Program-made: the position numbers and the translations under genes
Source: Cloacimonetes bacterium SCGC AAA252-N17
GTDB lineage: Bacteria > Cloacimonadota > Cloacimonadia > JGIOTU-2
Direction of reading: 5' to 3'
Length of the DNA: 10,601 nt
Assembly: GCA_000404785.1 (NCBI GenBank)
Contig: ASNI01000055.1
Span: 1-10,601, forward strand
Notes under the pieces: model-generated
Told to the model about the DNA's origin: nothing
The model's database searches: none
Seen by the model: the letters and a program-made list of their open reading frames with translations, nothing else
Shown: in pieces, positions 6,460 to 10,601 of the stretch
Position numbering within the stretch: position 1 is the first letter of the stretch
How the letters are laid out: every line of letters begins with the position of its first letter

Positions 6460-6801
6460 ATGAAATTTTTTATAATCTTGCTCGTTCTTATTGCAATATG
6501 TTCTTATTCCTTCCGATTGGATGCCGAACCTTTGAAGCTTTTCAATGAGCCGCTTCTCGCTCATGATTCATACTCTCATTTTCTTTCGTCTGCTTTTATC
6601 TATTGCTGGCAATATGAGACTTTGAAAAATGCTGCGCACGTAGAATCTGGAACCAGCATGATTTGTGCATTTAGTCTTACAGGTTTTTATGGAATATTGA
6701 AAGAAATTTTTGACGATAAAGTTAAGAAACAACATTTTAGTTATAAAGATATTGCCTGCAATATGGCAGGTTCGTTGATGATGTTTTTAATATGGAAATA
6801 A
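6460..6801 (+). CDS. Small membrane/exported protein, DUF2279 (YfiM)-like
   Basis: 113 residues. Residues 1-20 form a hydrophobic signal or anchor helix. The rest carries a spaced pattern seen in DUF2279/YfiM-like and distantly VanZ-like proteins: D36-x-x-x-H40-F41 with a following helix, a Gly/Ala-rich helix, K81-E82-x-x-D85, S94-x-K-D97, N101-x-x-G104, and a final hydrophobic helix. The conserved polar positions (D, HF, KE, D, N) suggest a membrane-embedded polar site, but no activity is known for the family. It is 38 bases after the PHP gene and 10 bases before the RodZ-like gene, so it is probably co-transcribed. Family assignment is by pattern and moderate. Confidence 0.6.
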   Translation: MKFFIILLVLIAICSYSFRLDAEPLKLFNEPLLAHDSYSHFLSSAFIYCWQYETLKNAAHVESGTSMICAFSLTGFYGILKEIFDDKVKKQHFSYKDIACNMAGSLMMFLIWK

Positions 6802-6811
6802 AGGATTTTTA

Positions 6812-7438
6812 ATGGCGATAAAATTTTCAAATAATACGGATGCTCCAAAAAGGGAGTCTCTCGGTGGATACCTGCAGGCACACAGGATATTCAAGAATAT
6901 TAGTCTGGATGACGTGCATACCAAAACCATGATCAAGCTTCATTTTTTAAAGGCAATCGAGAATGATTCCCTGCATGAGTTGATAGACATTCGGTTTGCG
7001 CGGATGCACATTTTGAACTATGCTCGTTTCATCGGAGCTAATATCAATAAGACTATGACTCTCTATACTACGCAATATGCACCCAAAGAGAGGAAACAGA
7101 ATACCCGATTTGCTACAACAAAAAAAGAAAATGCGAAAAAAGTTTTGATACCAAAAGTTTTTTTTAAGATCACTGCACTTGTGATAATCGTTGCGGTGTT
7201 GTTTGTTATTGGCTTGAATCTTCAGAAAAAGGGAGTGTTGCATCGTAACCTTTTTGAAGACAAAAACACGGTAATAGCAGAACAAAATGGCTCAGATGTA
7301 CTTAGCAGCTCTGGTGATTTAGAACAAACGCAAACTCAAATATATTCATATAAAAAAGAAGATTTTTATAAAAAATATATCCTGAAAGGGAAAGATGTAT
7401 CCTGGCATGTATTCCCCAGTTATGTGAAAAACAAGTAG
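6812..7438 (+). CDS. RodZ-like helix-turn-helix membrane protein
   Basis: 208 residues. Residues 14-76 form the HTH_25/RodZ-type domain: SLGGYLQAHRIFKNISLDDV, then KLHFLKAIENDSLHEL and RFARMHILNYARFIGA, the typical pattern for the MreB-binding cytoskeletal protein RodZ and relatives. A basic linker (PKERKQNTRF…KKENAKK) leads to one transmembrane helix at about 112-137 (VFFKITALVIIVAVLFVIG). Only a short ~70-residue outer tail follows, lacking the beta-sandwich (DUF4115) of standard RodZ, so it is a reduced form. It should sit in the inner membrane with the HTH inside. AAAGGA precedes the ATG. It is 10 bases from the gene before it and 20 from the radical-SAM gene after it, consistent with one operon. 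A role in cell shape is inferred from the family. Confidence 0.75.
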   Translation: MAIKFSNNTDAPKRESLGGYLQAHRIFKNISLDDVHTKTMIKLHFLKAIENDSLHELIDIRFARMHILNYARFIGANINKTMTLYTTQYAPKERKQNTRFATTKKENAKKVLIPKVFFKITALVIIVAVLFVIGLNLQKKGVLHRNLFEDKNTVIAEQNGSDVLSSSGDLEQTQTQIYSYKKEDFYKKYILKGKDVSWHVFPSYVKNK

Positions 7439-7458
7439 TCACGTAGCTAAGGAATGAT

Positions 7459-9921
7459 GTGCGTACAGTTGATATTGAAAAACACCTATACTTTCTTACG
7501 AGACCCGGGCGATATACAAACAACGAGCTAAATACAAAGAAGAAACAGGTTTCAGAACAGTATTTTAATATTGCCCTTGCATTCCCCGATCTTTATGAAA
7601 TCGGCATGTCGCATCTTGGTCTAAAGATCCTCTATTCTATCATAAATTCCCACGATCACCTTGTCGCCGATAGAGTGTATGCACCAGATATTGACCTTAT
7701 CAAATTGATGAGGGAAAAATTCATTCCACTTTTTTCTATAGAAGATAAAATTCCTCTGAAAGAATTCGATGTGGTCGGCTTCACTCTACAATATGAACTA
7801 TCCTGCACAAACATTCTTCTTATGCTCGATCTTGCACAAATCCCAATATTTTCTACAGAAAGAACAGAATCTGATCCAATCATTATTGCCGGTGGACCCG
7901 GAGCATTCAACCCTGAACCTCTCTCACTATTTATTGATGCCTTTGTTATTGGTGATGGTGAGGATGTTATAATAGAAATTGCAGAACTTCTGAGAAACAA
8001 CAAATCGAAAACAAGAGAGGAAAAGCTTTACCTGCTTTCACAAATTCAGGGCATCTATGTTCCTATATTTTATTCGCAAATAAGCGACAATTCAGGAATT
8101 TATATTGCACCTAAAAAAGATGATGTTCCTCCAACAATCAAAAAAAGATTTTTTAAAGATTTTAATAATCCAACTAAAATGCATTTTCCCCAACTGATGC
8201 CAATAATCGACATTGTACATCGCAGACCTGCTTTTGAGATAATGAGGGGATGTGCAAGAGGGTGCCGCTTTTGCCAGGCGGGAATGATATACCGTCCTGT
8301 GCGTGAGCGGGACAGCACTTTATTAGAAAAGCAAATTTATGAAGATATTGCACTCAATGGTTGGGAAGAGATCTCTTTGAATTCTCTTTCCACCTCAGAT
8401 TATTCAGCTATACAACCTCTCCTATCTTCGCTTATGCAAACCCTTCCTCAATCGAATATTACTATTTCTTTACCCTCTTTGCGGATTGATACTTTTGAAG
8501 AAAACTTTCAACCGCAGCTTGCAAAGATCCTTGGAAAAACAATTACACTCGCTCCAGAAGCCGGATCCCAACAGCTCAGAAATAGAATCAATAAAAATAT
8601 CAGTGAGGAAGACATTCTCACTTCTGTGACGCGAGCTCTTAATCTTGGCATCCGCTCGATCAAGCTCTACTTTATGGTGGGTCTTCCCGGTGAAACTGAA
8701 GAAGATATTGAAGGGATCATTACACTTATTGAGAAAATGTACTCAGTGAATCCGAAAAAAATTTCAAAGATCAATGTCAGTATAGCTCCATTTGTGCCAA
8801 AAGCTCATACGCCTTTTCAGTGGTGCAGGCAGAATTCGAAAGAAGAATTCATTTATAAAATATCACTCATAAAGAATTATTTTTCAAAACACAAAAAGAT
8901 CTCAATCAAATACCACACGATCGAGCAGTCACAGCTTGAAGCTGTCATTGCACGAGGTGGTAGAGAGGTCGGAAAACTTATTTATGAAGCGTATACAAAG
9001 GGCGCACAATTTGATAGCTGGAATACCCACTTTGATTTTTCATTGTGGGAACGCTCCGCAGAAAAGACCGGAATAAACCTTCATATATATCACAAAGAGA
9101 TTCCGATTGACTCTGTCCTCCCGTGGGATCATATTGACTGTGGAATTAAGAAAAAATTTTTAATCGAGGAGTATCACAAATCCAAGCAGCAAATTATAAC
9201 TGAGGATTGCAGGAACGGTGTATGTTCAAAGTGTGGAATATGTGATAATATGTCGCCAATTTATACAACAGAGAAGCCCATTTCAAATTTTATTTCGGAC
9301 AAGCCACAGCTAAGTGTAAAACATCAATATCCCCGGTTTGTATATAAAGTTATTTATGAGAAGGGCGACAAGTTGCGTTTTATTTCCCACAAAGAACTTT
9401 CTGCACTTATTTACACGATCCTTCGAAAGAGTACATTGCCAATATATCACACCGAGGGTTTTAATCGTCACCCAAAGATATCTTTCGGACCTCCACTCAG
9501 TCTTGGTTTGTCAGGAAGAAGGGAAATTTTTACTTTTTCAATGCTGGAAATCCTTAATGAAAAAGAAATAAGAAAAAAACTTGACGTGAATCTGCCACAA
9601 GAATTCTTTCTCAAAGAAGTTGTGTATATGGGATCTTCCTATAAGATACGCTTAACCGGAGAGCATATACGAATTACTTCAAATGATAAATCGATTGATT
9701 GGCAAAAGATATATAATTTTCAGGGTTTATATTTTTATTCAGAAAGAAAAAATAGAGAAATATTTTTAAATGAGTATTTTATGGAAGTAAAGATGGTTTC
9801 GAATGGAGTCGACATTTTTAAAAAATTAGGATTAAACATTTTTGAACTCCTTGAGAGGGCTTTTCTTTATTCACAAGAGCAAATTGGAACTTTTTATATA
9901 GAAAGAATCGAACTGTATTAA
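7459..9921 (+). CDS. Radical SAM protein (TIGR03960-like) fused to DUF2344 (TIGR03936-like)
   Basis: 820 residues with a GTG start (AAGGA five bases upstream; first residues RTVDIEKHLYFLTRPGRY). The N-terminal ~190 residues resemble the B12-binding-like domain of this family (ALAFPDLYEIGMSHLG, then GGPGAFNPEPLSLF near 145). The radical SAM core follows with the [4Fe-4S] cysteines C265, C269 and C272 in CARGCRFC, then APEAGSQQLRNRIN and FMVGLPGE. A second cysteine group, CRNGVCSKCGIC (C584, C589, C592, C595), closes the radical SAM part. From about 624 (YPRFVYKVIYEKGDKLRFIS, EGFNRHPKISFGPPLSLG) comes DUF2344. In many bacteria these are two adjacent genes before rng; here they are one chain, with length equal to the sum. 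The reaction is not established for the family. It ends 34 bases before rng. Confidence 0.9.
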   Translation: MRTVDIEKHLYFLTRPGRYTNNELNTKKKQVSEQYFNIALAFPDLYEIGMSHLGLKILYSIINSHDHLVADRVYAPDIDLIKLMREKFIPLFSIEDKIPLKEFDVVGFTLQYELSCTNILLMLDLAQIPIFSTERTESDPIIIAGGPGAFNPEPLSLFIDAFVIGDGEDVIIEIAELLRNNKSKTREEKLYLLSQIQGIYVPIFYSQISDNSGIYIAPKKDDVPPTIKKRFFKDFNNPTKMHFPQLMPIIDIVHRRPAFEIMRGCARGCRFCQAGMIYRPVRERDSTLLEKQIYEDIALNGWEEISLNSLSTSDYSAIQPLLSSLMQTLPQSNITISLPSLRIDTFEENFQPQLAKILGKTITLAPEAGSQQLRNRINKNISEEDILTSVTRALNLGIRSIKLYFMVGLPGETEEDIEGIITLIEKMYSVNPKKISKINVSIAPFVPKAHTPFQWCRQNSKEEFIYKISLIKNYFSKHKKISIKYHTIEQSQLEAVIARGGREVGKLIYEAYTKGAQFDSWNTHFDFSLWERSAEKTGINLHIYHKEIPIDSVLPWDHIDCGIKKKFLIEEYHKSKQQIITEDCRNGVCSKCGICDNMSPIYTTEKPISNFISDKPQLSVKHQYPRFVYKVIYEKGDKLRFISHKELSALIYTILRKSTLPIYHTEGFNRHPKISFGPPLSLGLSGRREIFTFSMLEILNEKEIRKKLDVNLPQEFFLKEVVYMGSSYKIRLTGEHIRITSNDKSIDWQKIYNFQGLYFYSERKNREIFLNEYFMEVKMVSNGVDIFKKLGLNIFELLERAFLYSQEQIGTFYIERIELY

Positions 9922-9941
9922 TTTATAAAATTTTATTTTTT

Positions 9942-9947
9942 GGGAGG
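9942..9947 (+). promoter_or_regulatory. Strong ribosome binding site of rng
   Basis: GGGAGG lies eight bases before the ATG at 9956, giving a clear start for the RNase E/G gene that runs off the window. Confidence 0.75.
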
Positions 9948-9955
9948 CTTTTTTC

Positions 9956-10601
9956 ATGAAAAGCGAATTAGTGGTCAACATCAGTACATTTGCGAACCGA
10001 ATGGCACTTCTTGAAAACAACAAACTTGTCGAATTATTCATTCACAGGGAAGACCAGAACGAGATCGTTGGAAATATTTATAAGGGAATTGTAAAAGATA
10101 ACGTCCCCGGTATGGGCGCCAGCTTTATTGATATCGGCTTGGAACGTACAGCTCTGCTGCATTTCCGCGATGCAGTTCCTGATTTCATGGACCTCGAAGA
10201 GATCGATGATTCCAACTTGAGGGAGATCAAGAACGATATTTATAAGATGGGTGAACTCCTCGAAAGCGGACAGGAAGTGATGGTTGAGGTAGAAAAAGCT
10301 CCCATTGCCAAAAAGGGCGCACGACTCACCGGAGAGATATCAATACCCGGACGGTTCATGGTTTATATGCCCAACAAAAATTATATTGCTATCTCCAGAA
10401 AGATAAGTTCAAGCAAAGAAAGACGTCGCCTAAAACATATTTTTTCAAATTTAAAAGAGAAGAATGTCGGACTCATTGTAAGGACTTTTGCAGAATATCA
10501 TACCGAGCAGGAATTTAAAAAGGAATATAGAAATCTTAAGAAAACATGGCACGAAATTCAAGAACAATTCAAGAACTCACCAAATCCAACCTGTATTTAT
10601 A
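9956..10601 (+). CDS. rng: Ribonuclease E/G, N-terminal part (runs off the right edge)
   Basis: 215 complete codons are present and no stop is reached. Start MKSELVVNIS follows a strong GGGAGG. Residues ~39-125 are the S1 RNA-binding domain (NIYKGIVKDNVPGMGASFID, GLERTALLHF), followed by the 5'-sensor region (ISRKISSS, LIVRTFAE) and the start of the central fold (QEFKKEYRNL…PTCIY). RNase G/E cuts single-stranded A/U-rich RNA with preference for 5'-monophosphate ends, in rRNA maturation and mRNA decay. The catalytic half is not in this strand of the window but is found, in exact continuation, on the minus strand at 1454-591. Joined, they give 502 residues, normal for RNase G. The place after a radical-SAM/DUF2344 gene is the usual context of rng. 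Confidence 0.9.
   Translation, partial: MKSELVVNISTFANRMALLENNKLVELFIHREDQNEIVGNIYKGIVKDNVPGMGASFIDIGLERTALLHFRDAVPDFMDLEEIDDSNLREIKNDIYKMGELLESGQEVMVEVEKAPIAKKGARLTGEISIPGRFMVYMPNKNYIAISRKISSSKERRRLKHIFSNLKEKNVGLIVRTFAEYHTEQEFKKEYRNLKKTWHEIQEQFKNSPNPTCIY
10507..10601 (+). repeat. 95-bp right-edge copy of the inverted repeat with 1454-1548
   Basis: Identical over all 95 bases to the reverse complement of 1454-1548. Here the segment is in its natural place inside the RNase gene (the frame is continuous with the N-terminal domain), which marks this copy as original and the one joined to PdxJ as the foreign junction. Whether the identity continues beyond the window cannot be seen. Confidence 0.95.

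Overview
The window is an AT-rich bacterial fragment with short intergenic gaps. Several traits suggest the FCB superphylum (Fibrobacterota-Chlorobiota-Bacteroidota and relatives), with Cloacimonadota-like lineages my best guess at low confidence. These traits are remnants of C-terminal secretion-sorting tails of the 'W-x-G-T…NGIYFYKL' type near base 1, starts with and without Shine-Dalgarno sequences, and the fused radical-SAM/DUF2344 gene beside an RNase E/G gene. No tRNA, rRNA, CRISPR array or recognisable transposase was seen.

Layout. Bases 1-590 hold no intact gene: degenerate sorting-domain tails, short repeats and one good rho-independent hairpin. Bases 591-2111 (minus) are one open frame whose first 188 residues are PdxJ (pyridoxine 5'-phosphate synthase, last third of the barrel missing) and whose remainder is the catalytic half of an RNase E/G. 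Bases 2112-2542 are intergenic, bounded by imperfect inverted repeats. Bases 2543-3406 (minus) encode a YitT-family membrane protein and 3435-4178 (minus) a polyprenol-phosphate mannosyltransferase-like GT2 enzyme. After a divergent promoter region the plus strand carries a compact series: a pilin-like protein, a PHP-domain metallohydrolase broken by a frameshift, a small DUF2279-like membrane protein, a RodZ-like helix-turn-helix membrane protein, an 820-residue radical-SAM/DUF2344 protein, and the first 215 codons of RNase E/G (rng), which runs off the right edge.

The central observation is that the two edges of the window belong together. The last 95 bases (10507-10601) are identical, in inverted orientation, to 1454-1548, exactly where the PdxJ frame turns into RNase. 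Joining 9956-10600 to 1454-591 (reverse strand) rebuilds one ordinary 502-residue RNase G with S1 domain, catalytic aspartates and Zn-link cysteines. The 'PdxJ-RNase fusion' is therefore most likely not a new bifunctional enzyme. It is better explained by an assembly or amplification chimera, or by a real inversion of about 9 kb with one breakpoint in pdxJ and one in rng.

Functionally the plus-strand genes look like a housekeeping and envelope set (pilin-like, RodZ-like, radical SAM, RNase G). The minus-strand pair supplies a lipid-linked sugar donor enzyme and a membrane protein of unknown role. I found no convincing new defence or mobile system. The most useful points for a reader are the chimeric junction, the PHP frameshift, the pilin-like protein with an abnormal processing site, and the repeat-rich intergenic regions.
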